Below, one piece after another: positions 56,467-64,000 of a stretch of DNA of 64,000 nucleotides. Source of the stretch: Calothrix sp. C42_A2020_038 (lineage in GTDB: Bacteria > Cyanobacteriota > Cyanobacteriia > Cyanobacteriales > Nostocaceae). The number at the start of each line of letters is the position of its first letter. The first letter of the stretch is position 1. A program made the translations under genes and the position numbers. The notes beneath the pieces are model-generated. The model had not been told where the DNA came from and did no database searches. It saw only the letters and a list, made by a program, of their open reading frames with translations. The stretch spans positions 1 to 64,000 of the forward strand of contig JACYLQ010000027.1 of the NCBI GenBank assembly GCA_015272395.1. The letters are read 5' to 3'.

Positions 56467-57164
56467 ATAATCTAGTGTATTATTACACGAAAAATAATTA
56501 TATATTAAGTGATATTACGTTTAATGTTAAAGATGGAGACCGAGTAGCGTTAATCGGCGCCACAGGTTCCGGCAAAAGTACTTTGCTAGAAAACTTAATT
56601 GGTCTAAAGCAACCCAAATCAGGAAAGATTTTAATCAATAATATACATGTAGAAGATAAGAATTTAGTACAGGTGCGGCGTTATGTTGGTTTTGGCTTTC
56701 AAGATGCTAACGACCAACTATTTATGCCAACAATTTTGGAAGACATTACCTTTGGACCGAGAAATTACGGTGTTTCACGTGCGGAAGCAACTGACAAAGC
56801 AAGGTTTTTGCTTGCTGAGTTTGGTCTTGAAGCTTACGCGAACCGTTCCGCACATGAACTTTCTGGTGGACAACGGCGCCTAGCTGCCCTCGCAGCAATT
56901 CTTGCTCTGGAACCAGATATACTTATCCTCGATGAACCAACTACTGGGCTTGACCCAGCATGGCGCCGTAAACTTGCTCAGGTTTTATTAAACTGGTTGG
57001 GTAAAGCTTTACTCGTAGCTTCACACGATCTACATTGGTTAGCAAGAGTAACAAAACGCGCGCTAGTACTCCATGAAGGCAAAATAGCCATCGATGGTGA
57101 AATTCAACCTCTATTGCAAGATGCTCAAACTTTAGAAAATTTGGGTTTACCTGTAGATTGGTAG
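56451..57164 (+). CDS. cbiO: ECF transporter ATP-binding protein CbiO
   Basis: A 237-residue ABC ATPase driving metal uptake. Seen: Walker A GATGSGKST, the Q-loop region VGFGFQDANDQLFMPTI, the signature LSGGQRR, Walker B ILILDEPTTGLDP and the switch histidine in LVASHDLHW. It starts inside the end of cbiQ. As the last gene of the operon it completes CbiM-Q-O without a separate CbiN gene. The imported metal could serve B12 synthesis, a urease or a hydrogenase. Confidence 0.93.
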   Translation: MVISVDNLVYYYTKNNYILSDITFNVKDGDRVALIGATGSGKSTLLENLIGLKQPKSGKILINNIHVEDKNLVQVRRYVGFGFQDANDQLFMPTILEDITFGPRNYGVSRAEATDKARFLLAEFGLEAYANRSAHELSGGQRRLAALAAILALEPDILILDEPTTGLDPAWRRKLAQVLLNWLGKALLVASHDLHWLARVTKRALVLHEGKIAIDGEIQPLLQDAQTLENLGLPVDW

Positions 57165-57258
57165 GAGAGAGTTACAAAGTATCAAATTATCGGAACAATC
57201 ACCCAAACTGCTGAATCATCGGATAGTATTGTTTGGGATTTAATGGTGATGGTTATCA

Positions 57259-57729
57259 ATGGTGGTTTGCTATAAGTATATTATTGCTCCCGTGAGCTTA
57301 AGTATGGCGTTGTTATTGGTAAGCTGTGGCGATAGCAAAATTGCTCAGTGTGAACGATTAATCAAACAGGTAAATGAGGGAACAGAGCTACTTGACAAAA
57401 ATAAAGGTGCCCAGGTAACAACTAGCTTAAAACTTGCCAAAGATTTAAAAGAGGTTAGCGACAAAATTCGTGATTTGGGTCTAAAAGACGAAAAGCTACA
57501 AGATCATCAGAAAAAATTTGTTAATACTTTTGAAATTCTTAGTCAAAACATTGATAAAGCCGCCAAGGCACTCGGTTCAACCAAAACTGCTAAAGCCTCA
57601 AACCAAGGGCGTAAAACAATTCAAAAAGCAAGAGATGATATAGATACTGCACTCAAAAATGCTACCGATACTGCTGCGAAATTCGATAGTTCTGTCGGTG
57701 AGCTTAATCAGTATTGTACAAAGCCATAA
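57259..57729 (+). CDS. small lipoprotein, function unknown
   Basis: A 156-residue protein with an N-terminal hydrophobic segment and a lipobox-like LLVSC (Cys about residue 23), so it is probably anchored in a membrane. The mature part is charged and helical (VTTSLKLAKDLKEVSDKIRD, KAARDD-type repeats) with a final Cys near the end. Family unknown to me beyond being cyanobacterial. It follows cbiO by 94 bases on the same strand and may be read through from it. Confidence 0.65.
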   Translation: MVVCYKYIIAPVSLSMALLLVSCGDSKIAQCERLIKQVNEGTELLDKNKGAQVTTSLKLAKDLKEVSDKIRDLGLKDEKLQDHQKKFVNTFEILSQNIDKAAKALGSTKTAKASNQGRKTIQKARDDIDTALKNATDTAAKFDSSVGELNQYCTKP

Positions 57730-57838
57730 TCTTAGAAAGTTATGAGTTATGGGTTCATACTAATTTCTAACTCCGTGCCTCAATAACAGACGCAAAAGCT
57801 GTCTCTACAACTCCAAACTTTTAACTTCTAACTCTTTT

Positions 57839-59167
57839 ATGATGGAATGGAAGCAACTTCTGACCCCGCAGCGTCTGGGAAAGCAAGCACCTGAAGACAT
57901 ACAGCTAGACCGAACTTGTTTTCAAAAAGATTGTGACCGCATTGTTTTTTCTTCCCCATTTCGGCGCCTTAAAGATAAGACTCAAGTTTACTCGCTAGCT
58001 AAGAATGATTATATTCGGACGCGGTTGATTCACAGTTTGGAAGTTTCTTGTGTTGGGCGCTCGCTAGGTAGAATTGTTGGGTATGAAATTGTTAAGCGTC
58101 ATGAGTTAGAAAAATATGGGTTTAATGGTTCCGATTTTGGGGATATTGTTTCGGCTGCGTGTTTAGCACATGATATTGGTAATCCCCCGTTTGGACATTC
58201 GGGTGAGGATTCTATACGTCAAGGTTTTGCATCGTGGTATGGTGGCGCCAGTGGTTTGGAAGAAACTTGCCTCAACGAACAGCAAAAATCTGATTTTGAC
58301 TTATTTGAGGGGAACGCGCAGGGTTTTCGTATTCTTACTAATCTTGAAATGCATCACCGTCGCGGAGGAATGCAGTTGACTTGTCCCACATTGGCTGCAT
58401 TTACAAAATATCCGCGCGAGTCATTCATTCCTGCCAATATTCTCAATAGTTATACTGGCTGTAGTACGAAAAAATACGGTTTTTTTCAAGCTGAGAAAGA
58501 GTTGTTTGCTGAAGTTGCTCAAATTGTTGGATTAATTAGGCGCCATAATAGTGTTCAATGGTGGGCACGTCATCCACTCGCATTTCTAGTTGAAGCAGCT
58601 GATGATATTTGTTATTCAATAATAGATGTCGAAGATGGCTATCGTATGGGTTATATTTCTTTTCAGCAAACGCGCAATTTATTAAGTAACATTGCCAGAA
58701 TAAATATTGATGAACAAGAATTTAGCGAAGGTGACAAAGTTAAACGTTTACGTGGTAAGTCAATTAATAATTTAATCCAAGAAGTCGCTGAAATTTTTCT
58801 TGCATATGAAACTGAAATTCTTGCAGGCTCTTTTGACCAAAATTTACTATCACTAAGCCAATATGCAGCACAATTAGAGAATATTTCTCATACTGTCACC
58901 AAGAACGTTTTCCTACATCCAGATATTTTAGGTATGCGAATAGCTGGTTATGAAGTATTAGGCAAGTTATTTGCTGATTTCGTAGACGCGGCACTGCATA
59001 CTAGTAAAAAGGGAGAATTGATCGCGCTGATGCTGCCTGAAAAATATCGTCCACTACAAAGTGAAGATACATATCACAAAATTTTACGAATTACTGACTA
59101 TATCGCCGGAATGAGCGATTCTTATGCAACCAGTTTATTCCAGAAGTTTAGCGGTATTTCTTTGTAG
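57839..59167 (+). CDS. dgt: deoxyguanosinetriphosphate triphosphohydrolase (dGTPase family)
   Basis: Cuts dNTPs to the nucleoside and triphosphate, controlling the pool. The 442 residues have the HD-domain metal site: His65 (TRLIHSLEVS), His111-Asp112 (LAHDIGNPPFGHSG) and a later Asp in EAADDICYSI. The opening IVFSSPFRRLKDKTQVY is the family signature. The first two codons are both ATG, so the start may be one residue later. Cytoplasmic. The upstream spacer has heptamer repeats. Confidence 0.92.
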   Translation: MMEWKQLLTPQRLGKQAPEDIQLDRTCFQKDCDRIVFSSPFRRLKDKTQVYSLAKNDYIRTRLIHSLEVSCVGRSLGRIVGYEIVKRHELEKYGFNGSDFGDIVSAACLAHDIGNPPFGHSGEDSIRQGFASWYGGASGLEETCLNEQQKSDFDLFEGNAQGFRILTNLEMHHRRGGMQLTCPTLAAFTKYPRESFIPANILNSYTGCSTKKYGFFQAEKELFAEVAQIVGLIRRHNSVQWWARHPLAFLVEAADDICYSIIDVEDGYRMGYISFQQTRNLLSNIARINIDEQEFSEGDKVKRLRGKSINNLIQEVAEIFLAYETEILAGSFDQNLLSLSQYAAQLENISHTVTKNVFLHPDILGMRIAGYEVLGKLFADFVDAALHTSKKGELIALMLPEKYRPLQSEDTYHKILRITDYIAGMSDSYATSLFQKFSGISL

Positions 59168-59564
59168 TTTTGAGAATCAAAATAATTTTTTCATTGCTGC
59201 TTATAGTTCAAAAAGACTATGCAGTATTTTTGAACTGGTAAAAAGAGTGCAAAATACAGGTAGGAAGATTGGCAACGGATGAGTTGTTTTAAGTAGCTAG
59301 ACCTTGTTTGTAACAAATAACAAGCACCGTTATATCCGCTACATCCGTTGCCAGGCAGTTTTTGTCAGCGGGAAATAATTCAGAGGGAATTTTGTTGCAA
59401 CTCTTAATGTTTTACCTTCCTAGTTTGCACCCAAGGCTTGGTAGACTAAATTCTATACTAGTGGATGAATTGAAATATTAGCGTTTTTCGCGTAGCTGGA
59501 AAGCAAAAGCCTGTTTTCTGGCGCAAAATTAAAAGATAAAGACAAAAGCAAGAGCAATTTAGAC
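59168..59564. other. gap upstream of acsF, with a family B repeat
   Basis: 397 bases holding the family B repeat (separate entry) and the acsF promoter. No gene recognised. Confidence 0.4.
59271..59352. repeat. miniature inverted-repeat element, family B copy 2
   Basis: GGCAACGGATG at 59271-59281 and CATCCGTTGCC at 59342-59352 are exact inverted ends, as in the copy at 19079. The interior TAGCTAGACCTTGTTTGTAA is shared with that copy; this one is shorter (82 against 154 bases) through an internal deletion. Confidence 0.7.
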
Positions 59565-60641
59565 ATGGTAGATTCCCTCCAAAAACCAAGTTTTGAAGAA
59601 ATACGTCCGGGAGTTAAAGCCCCAGCAAAAGAAACCCTGTTGACCCCTAGGTTTTACACCACCGACTTCGATGAAATGGCGCGGATGGATCTCTCGGTCA
59701 ATGAAGACGAACTACGAGCCATCTTGGAAGAGTTTCGTGCTGACTACAACCGCCATCATTTTGTTCGGGATACTCAATTTGAACAATCCTGGGATCACAT
59801 TGATGGGGAAACTCGTAAATTGTTCGTTGAATTTTTAGAACGTTCTTGTACTGCAGAGTTTTCCGGCTTCTTGCTTTACAAGGAACTTGGGCGCCGTTTA
59901 AAAGATAAAAGTCCTGTATTAGCTGAGTGCTTTAATTTGATGTCGCGCGATGAAGCCCGTCACGCAGGTTTTCTCAATAAAGCACTATCAGACTTTAATT
60001 TATCCTTAGATTTGGGCTTCTTGACAAAAAGCCGCAGTTATACATTCTTTAAGCCAAAATTTATATTCTACGCAACTTACCTATCAGAAAAAATTGGTTA
60101 CTGGCGTTATATTACGATTTTTCGCCATCTGGAAGCGAATCCTAGCAACCAAATTTATCCTATTTTCCGCTGGTTTGAAAACTGGTGCCAAGACGAAAAT
60201 CGTCACGGTGACTTCTTCGATGCAGTCATGCGCGCGCAACCCCAAACCCTCAATGATTGGAGAGCGCGTTTATGGTGTCGCTTCTTCTTGCTGTCGGTAT
60301 TTGCGACAATGTATCTCAATGATATTCAACGTACAGGATTTTACGAAGCGCTGGGTTTGAATACTCGTGAGTTTGAACGCGAAGTCATAACCAAAACTAA
60401 TGAAACGGCAGGTCGAGTATTTCCTGTTATGCTGAATGTAGACCATCCTGAATTTTACGAGCGTTTGGAAGTTTGTGTTCAAAATAATGAGAAACTGACC
60501 AAAATCGCTAATTCCAATACTTCTAAAATCGTGCAATTCTTCCAGAAATTGCCTTATTACATCTCTAATGGTTGGCAAATGTTGAAGCTGTATCTAATCA
60601 AACCAGTAGACGCGGTAGCTAGTCACGGTTTGGTACGCTAG
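59565..60641 (+). CDS. acsF: magnesium-protoporphyrin IX monomethyl ester (oxidative) cyclase
   Basis: Aerobic diiron enzyme that closes the fifth ring of chlorophyll, using O2. The 358 residues match the AcsF/ChlA family: [18 protein letters not shown] and [16 protein letters not shown] (the E...ExxH iron ligands), and a second ligand set around [16 protein letters not shown]. Works at the thylakoid or plasma membrane. Single gene, ended by a very strong palindrome. A clear marker of an oxygenic phototroph. Confidence 0.95.
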   Translation: MVDSLQKPSFEEIRPGVKAPAKETLLTPRFYTTDFDEMARMDLSVNEDELRAILEEFRADYNRHHFVRDTQFEQSWDHIDGETRKLFVEFLERSCTAEFSGFLLYKELGRRLKDKSPVLAECFNLMSRDEARHAGFLNKALSDFNLSLDLGFLTKSRSYTFFKPKFIFYATYLSEKIGYWRYITIFRHLEANPSNQIYPIFRWFENWCQDENRHGDFFDAVMRAQPQTLNDWRARLWCRFFLLSVFATMYLNDIQRTGFYEALGLNTREFEREVITKTNETAGRVFPVMLNVDHPEFYERLEVCVQNNEKLTKIANSNTSKIVQFFQKLPYYISNGWQMLKLYLIKPVDAVASHGLVR

Positions 60642-60687
60642 CTGATATTGCTTGAATAACCAGCCACAACATTAATTCATTTGATAT

Positions 60688-60727
60688 AAGTAAGAGTGGT
60701 TTCACATTGGCGGAACCACTCTTACTT
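60688..60727 (+). terminator. strong hairpin after acsF
   Basis: AAGTAAGAGTGGTT at 60688-60701 and AACCACTCTTACTT at 60714-60727 form a perfect 14-bp stem with a 12-base loop, 46 bases after acsF. Only ATG follows instead of a U-run, but the stem strength suggests termination or 3'-end protection. Confidence 0.7.
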
Positions 60728-60744
60728 ATGTATGTAAATTAATA

Positions 60745-61458
60745 ATGATAGATAAAATACTCACAGTCAGAACTTTAGCCCTCAAATATGTGGGTTATAG
60801 CATAATACTTTTATTGTGGATAAATGGAAAATCAGCTTTTAGCCAAACACCTTCAACACATGCTCAAGATTTAGATTTGAGTCCAGAGGTGATCAAAAAT
60901 AGCCCTGTTTTGCAAAGGTGGCGCCGCAAAGTTCCCAATGTTTTACAAGATATTAGAAATGACCCTAGTTTTCGTTCTCGTTTACGTTTTGGTTATTCGC
61001 ATTCATCGACAGGAACAGGGATAAATATTGGCGCCGAAGATATTTTCATTGGTAATAGTAGATTTACATTTAGTGGAGAATACCACAATACTTTCAACGG
61101 TCAACATGTTAAATATGGTGCTTGGATGAATTATTATCTGCGTCCACTAGGTAATTATATAAATGTTGCACCAGTCTTGGGTTATCGTCATTTAGAAAAT
61201 GAAGGATACTCTACTGATGGAGTCAACATTGGTGCGAAACTATTACTAGTGTTATCGCGTGGGGGTGGTGCAGATGTTTCCCTAGCTCAAAATTGGGTGG
61301 CACCATTCTCAATTGAAGAAACTGGATTAACTAAATTATCAGTTGGTTACGCAGTTACACCTAAGCTGAGAATTTCTACTGATATCGAACAACAAAATAG
61401 TCGCCGGAGTCAAGATAGTCGCTTTGGTGTGTTTGTGGAGTGGATGCTGGGATTATAG
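60745..61458 (+). CDS. predicted outer-membrane beta-barrel protein
   Basis: A 237-residue exported protein. An N-terminal signal (YSIILLLWINGKSAFS, about 18-34) precedes a short linker. From about residue 78 it shows alternating strands with aromatic girdle residues (LRFGYSHSSTGTGINIGAED, SRFTFSGEYHNTF, WMNYYLRPLGNYINVAPVLG) and ends in the strand DSRFGVFVEWMLGL with an aromatic/hydrophobic terminus, as barrel proteins do. Found in other cyanobacteria, function unknown. Single gene between acsF and the convergent FkbM gene. Confidence 0.7.
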   Translation: MIDKILTVRTLALKYVGYSIILLLWINGKSAFSQTPSTHAQDLDLSPEVIKNSPVLQRWRRKVPNVLQDIRNDPSFRSRLRFGYSHSSTGTGINIGAEDIFIGNSRFTFSGEYHNTFNGQHVKYGAWMNYYLRPLGNYINVAPVLGYRHLENEGYSTDGVNIGAKLLLVLSRGGGADVSLAQNWVAPFSIEETGLTKLSVGYAVTPKLRISTDIEQQNSRRSQDSRFGVFVEWMLGL

Positions 61459-61466
61459 TACATAAT

Positions 61467-62270
61467 TTACCGATGGTGCATCATGTCTTTACGAATTGCT
61501 AAGAAGTTGGTAATTTTAAAAATTTCTAAGCCATAGTAATAATTTTTGATTTGAAAAACACCATTTTTTAAGATGCGATATAGATTGTAATTTTCACTCA
61601 ACAATTGAAAAAAATCATGCATAAAAATTCTTGTAGACAAGCATGTTTGCCCAAATTCAAATTGTATACACTTGATTCCACCTGATGAAAGCATTTGCTG
61701 ACTACCAAGAAGTACGTCGATTTCATGACCTTCAACGTCAATTTTTAAAAAGTCTATGACTGATATGTCTTTTTCCATACAAAATGTATCCAGTGTTTTA
61801 ATAAATATCTCTTCTTGGCGCACTGCATTACCTGTATTTTGGATTAAAATATTAGGTGTGAGCGATGCAATACTTTCGCCTTCGCTAGAAAAGTATATAT
61901 TTCCACTCTTGTTTTCCTTACTCAAAGCAAATTTGAGAATTGAAATATTATGATAATGTGAAAATTTGTTGGTCAAAATCTCATAGCAGGTATTCTGAGG
62001 TTCAAAACAAAATATTTTGGCTTTATTTTCGAGTAATGCAATGACTTTGTTGGTAAATTCTCCGCGACTGGCGCCGACATCGAATACACAATAATTATCT
62101 TGGACATTTATTTTTGTAAAATACCAGTGGAGTGTTTGCTGCTCTCCGCTATTTTCAATTTCATGCCCACCTCCAACATTCATTCCGGCATGACACAGCT
62201 TTAGTCCTTTTTCCCAAATCGGTTGTAACCAAGGTCTTGAGATTATCCATCTCACAGTTTGTTCGTTCAT
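61467..62270 (-). CDS. FkbM family methyltransferase
   Basis: A 267-residue SAM-dependent methyltransferase. Seen: the SAM-binding loop CVFDVGASRGEFTNKV, KIFCFEPQNTCYEIL, and the FkbM signature IDFLKIDVEGHEIDVLLGS, then IQFEFGQTCL. FkbM proteins O-methylate hydroxyls of sugars or polyketides. Cytoplasmic. Its stop is eight bases from that of the barrel protein, running convergently. Substrate unknown; no sugar-synthesis genes adjoin. Confidence 0.87.
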   Translation of the reverse strand: MNEQTVRWIISRPWLQPIWEKGLKLCHAGMNVGGGHEIENSGEQQTLHWYFTKINVQDNYCVFDVGASRGEFTNKVIALLENKAKIFCFEPQNTCYEILTNKFSHYHNISILKFALSKENKSGNIYFSSEGESIASLTPNILIQNTGNAVRQEEIFIKTLDTFCMEKDISVIDFLKIDVEGHEIDVLLGSQQMLSSGGIKCIQFEFGQTCLSTRIFMHDFFQLLSENYNLYRILKNGVFQIKNYYYGLEIFKITNFLAIRKDMMHHR

Positions 62271-62467
62271 AGTTCACACCCTATCAAATCTGTTTAGCTG
62301 GTAAGCAGGATTTCTTTATTTTTTATCTTCTGTCGGTTCCCATCCTCTAACTCAAGTCATAACATCATATTTCTCCAGCGTTCCAACACAGCTAATAAAT
62401 TGCTACATTATGGATATGGCTTCCTGCAACTGCAACTACCACCTCTGGTTAATACCGTAACGCTGTG

Positions 62468-64000
62468 ATGAATAGACTTTTCAAACAACTTCGTGCAATG
62501 CTAGTCAAAGATAAGCATCGTACTATTACGGTTGCAAATAATTTCAGAGATTTAGTTTTACAAAAAAATCCTACAGCTAAGTTAACAGCAGCGGTTGTCA
62601 CAAGTGTAGGAGTTACAGTTCTAATAGTAGGCGCCCGTCATACACATTGGTTACAACCGTGGGAGTTCGGAGCATACGACCATATGGTTCGTTTGCGTCC
62701 TCCTGACAAAATTGATAATCGTTTGCTAGTGGTGACGGTGACAGAAGAAGATATCCAAAAGTGGGGTAATCCATTACCAAGTGCAACAATAAATAAGCTG
62801 TTAACAAAATTAGAGTCATATCAACCGCGCATTATTGGTCTAAATATTTACCGTCCAGGTGAAAAAAATTTAGGTGTTGGTGTTGTAAATAAAGACAATA
62901 CTATAGGGGTGTGCAAATTTAGCAGCTTAAAAACATCGGAGATTGCACCACCTTCTAGTTTACCTGAATATAATATTGGTTTTAATGACTTAATCCCTGA
63001 TTCTAGTGACCGCACAGTTCGTCGTGCATTGCTGTTTGGAGAATCGACTGATCAAAATTGTAGTACTGAGTATTCATTTGCGGCGTTACTTTCAATAAGT
63101 TACTTAGAAAAGCAAGGTATTAAACATGACTTCGAGAACGATAATTGGGTTTTGGGTGACAAGGTAATACCTCGGTTGCAAGAAAAGCCAGGTAGTTATG
63201 AGAATTTAAATTTACGCGGTTATCAAATCTTGCTTAACTACCGTCATCCTGATTTTCTCGCACGACAAGTCAAACTAACACAAGTTCTGAACAATCAAAT
63301 CAACCCCGACTGGGTAAAAGACAAGTTAGTTATTATAGGTAACACAGCTTCTAGTCTTGATAGGGGAATTTCAACACCTTATAGTGCGATGCCAAACCAA
63401 CCAGGTGGCACACCTGGGGTTTTGATTCAAGCACAAATAGTTAGTAACATTCTCAGTACAGTACTCGATAACAAACCGCAAATATGGTATTGGTCAAATT
63501 TTGCTGAGATTGGATGGATATGGCTTTGGGCACTTGTAGGTGGGACAGTTGCTTGGCGCCTGCGAAATCCATTGATGTTTTTGGTAGCAGGTGGTACAAG
63601 TTTAGGTGTATTACTAGGAATATGCTATTTCTTATTTCTGCAAGCAGGGTGGGTACCAGTTGTACCACCTGCAATGGCATTGGTAATAACAGGTGTTGGT
63701 GTAATAGCATATTCAGCTTACCGTACTGAGATTGAAACAAGAATAATTATTGTTCAAGTTGAAAAACAACAAGAAGCAATAGCTCAACTGAGTGCATTGC
63801 TCAAAGAACCAACTCGTATTCCAGAAATACAACTGCACGCGGGTGTTGCAGATACTCCTCAACGTAATACAGGTGATTTTCTTCTCAGTGGACGATACCA
63901 AATTACTCGTGTTTTGGGGTCGGGTGGTTTTGGTTCTACTTACATCGCAAAAGATACACAGCGTCCAGGTAGTCCAGTTTGTGTTGTCAAACAGTTAATG
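62468..64000 (+). CDS. CHASE2 domain serine/threonine protein kinase (truncated by window end)
   Basis: The frame is open from the ATG at 62468 to the last base (511 codons). Order: one membrane segment near residues 42-55 (VTSVGVTVLIVGA), an extracellular CHASE2 sensor (about 60-320; WLQPWEFGAYDHMVRLRPP), membrane helices (about 345-420), a coiled-coil (VEKQQEAIAQLSALL), then the start of a protein kinase domain with the glycine loop LGSGGFGSTY and the lysine in VVKQLM. The rest of the kinase lies beyond the window. Such proteins are common signal receptors in filamentous cyanobacteria. Confidence 0.88.
   Translation, partial: MNRLFKQLRAMLVKDKHRTITVANNFRDLVLQKNPTAKLTAAVVTSVGVTVLIVGARHTHWLQPWEFGAYDHMVRLRPPDKIDNRLLVVTVTEEDIQKWGNPLPSATINKLLTKLESYQPRIIGLNIYRPGEKNLGVGVVNKDNTIGVCKFSSLKTSEIAPPSSLPEYNIGFNDLIPDSSDRTVRRALLFGESTDQNCSTEYSFAALLSISYLEKQGIKHDFENDNWVLGDKVIPRLQEKPGSYENLNLRGYQILLNYRHPDFLARQVKLTQVLNNQINPDWVKDKLVIIGNTASSLDRGISTPYSAMPNQPGGTPGVLIQAQIVSNILSTVLDNKPQIWYWSNFAEIGWIWLWALVGGTVAWRLRNPLMFLVAGGTSLGVLLGICYFLFLQAGWVPVVPPAMALVITGVGVIAYSAYRTEIETRIIIVQVEKQQEAIAQLSALLKEPTRIPEIQLHAGVADTPQRNTGDFLLSGRYQITRVLGSGGFGSTYIAKDTQRPGSPVCVVKQLM

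Overview
The window comes from a cyanobacterium, most likely a filamentous heterocystous one (order Nostocales). The evidence is a beta-carboxysome ccm operon, the CO2-uptake NDH-1 genes ndhF4-ndhD4-chpX, acsF for chlorophyll synthesis, the cyanobacterial panC-cmk fusion, a CHASE2-kinase, hybrid PAS/GAF kinases, intergenic heptamer repeats and AT-rich DNA. The hexamer palindrome GGCGCC occurs about 80 times by eye (about 3-4 expected), while the usual cyanobacterial palindrome HIP1 (GCGATCGC) was seen only twice. A Calothrix/Rivularia-type host is a guess only.

Layout. 1-7 kb: possible IS200/IS605 right end, small conserved ORF, B12-dependent ribonucleotide reductase, PPOX-type FMN protein, alkaline-phosphatase-superfamily enzyme, MuiA-like protein. 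7-19 kb: carbon-concentrating locus. A CmpR-like LysR regulator and ccmK2-K1-L-M-N-O lie on the minus strand; ndhF4-ndhD4-chpX are divergent on the plus strand. 19-24.7 kb: nested miniature repeats, a glycosyltransferase, two small ORFs, an MscS channel and ahcY. 24.8-26.3 kb: a decayed SbtA-like (DUF897) bicarbonate permease fragment, a frameshifted PII-like gene and an intact Tat-type beta-carbonic anhydrase. 26.5-44 kb: housekeeping genes (ribBA, argC, rhomboid, holA, lpxD, a CocE-type hydrolase, a MraY/WecA-type transferase, cinA), a hybrid histidine kinase, a protein with a TIR/deoxyribosyltransferase-like C-terminal half, a LuxR-type regulator and a remnant of an AbrB/PIN toxin-antitoxin locus. 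44-46 kb: a STAS-like DUF4325/PIN gene pair facing a DUF5895 gene. 46-64 kb: panC-cmk, rlpA, glsA, a BON-domain remnant, a Kir-type channel, two paralogous ferritin-like proteins flanking a truncated MOSC gene, the cbiMQO cobalt/nickel importer, a lipoprotein, dgt, acsF, an outer-membrane barrel protein, an FkbM methyltransferase and the start of a CHASE2 serine/threonine kinase that runs off the end.

Working together: CupB/ChpX with NdhF4/NdhD4 converts CO2 to cytosolic bicarbonate. The ccm products build the carboxysome where that bicarbonate is dehydrated and fixed. The exported carbonic anhydrase and the lost permease/PII pair belong to the same inorganic-carbon economy. The CbiMQO importer could supply cobalt for the B12-dependent reductase, though the two are far apart and the link is inference.

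No tRNA, rRNA, CRISPR array or intact transposase was recognised.
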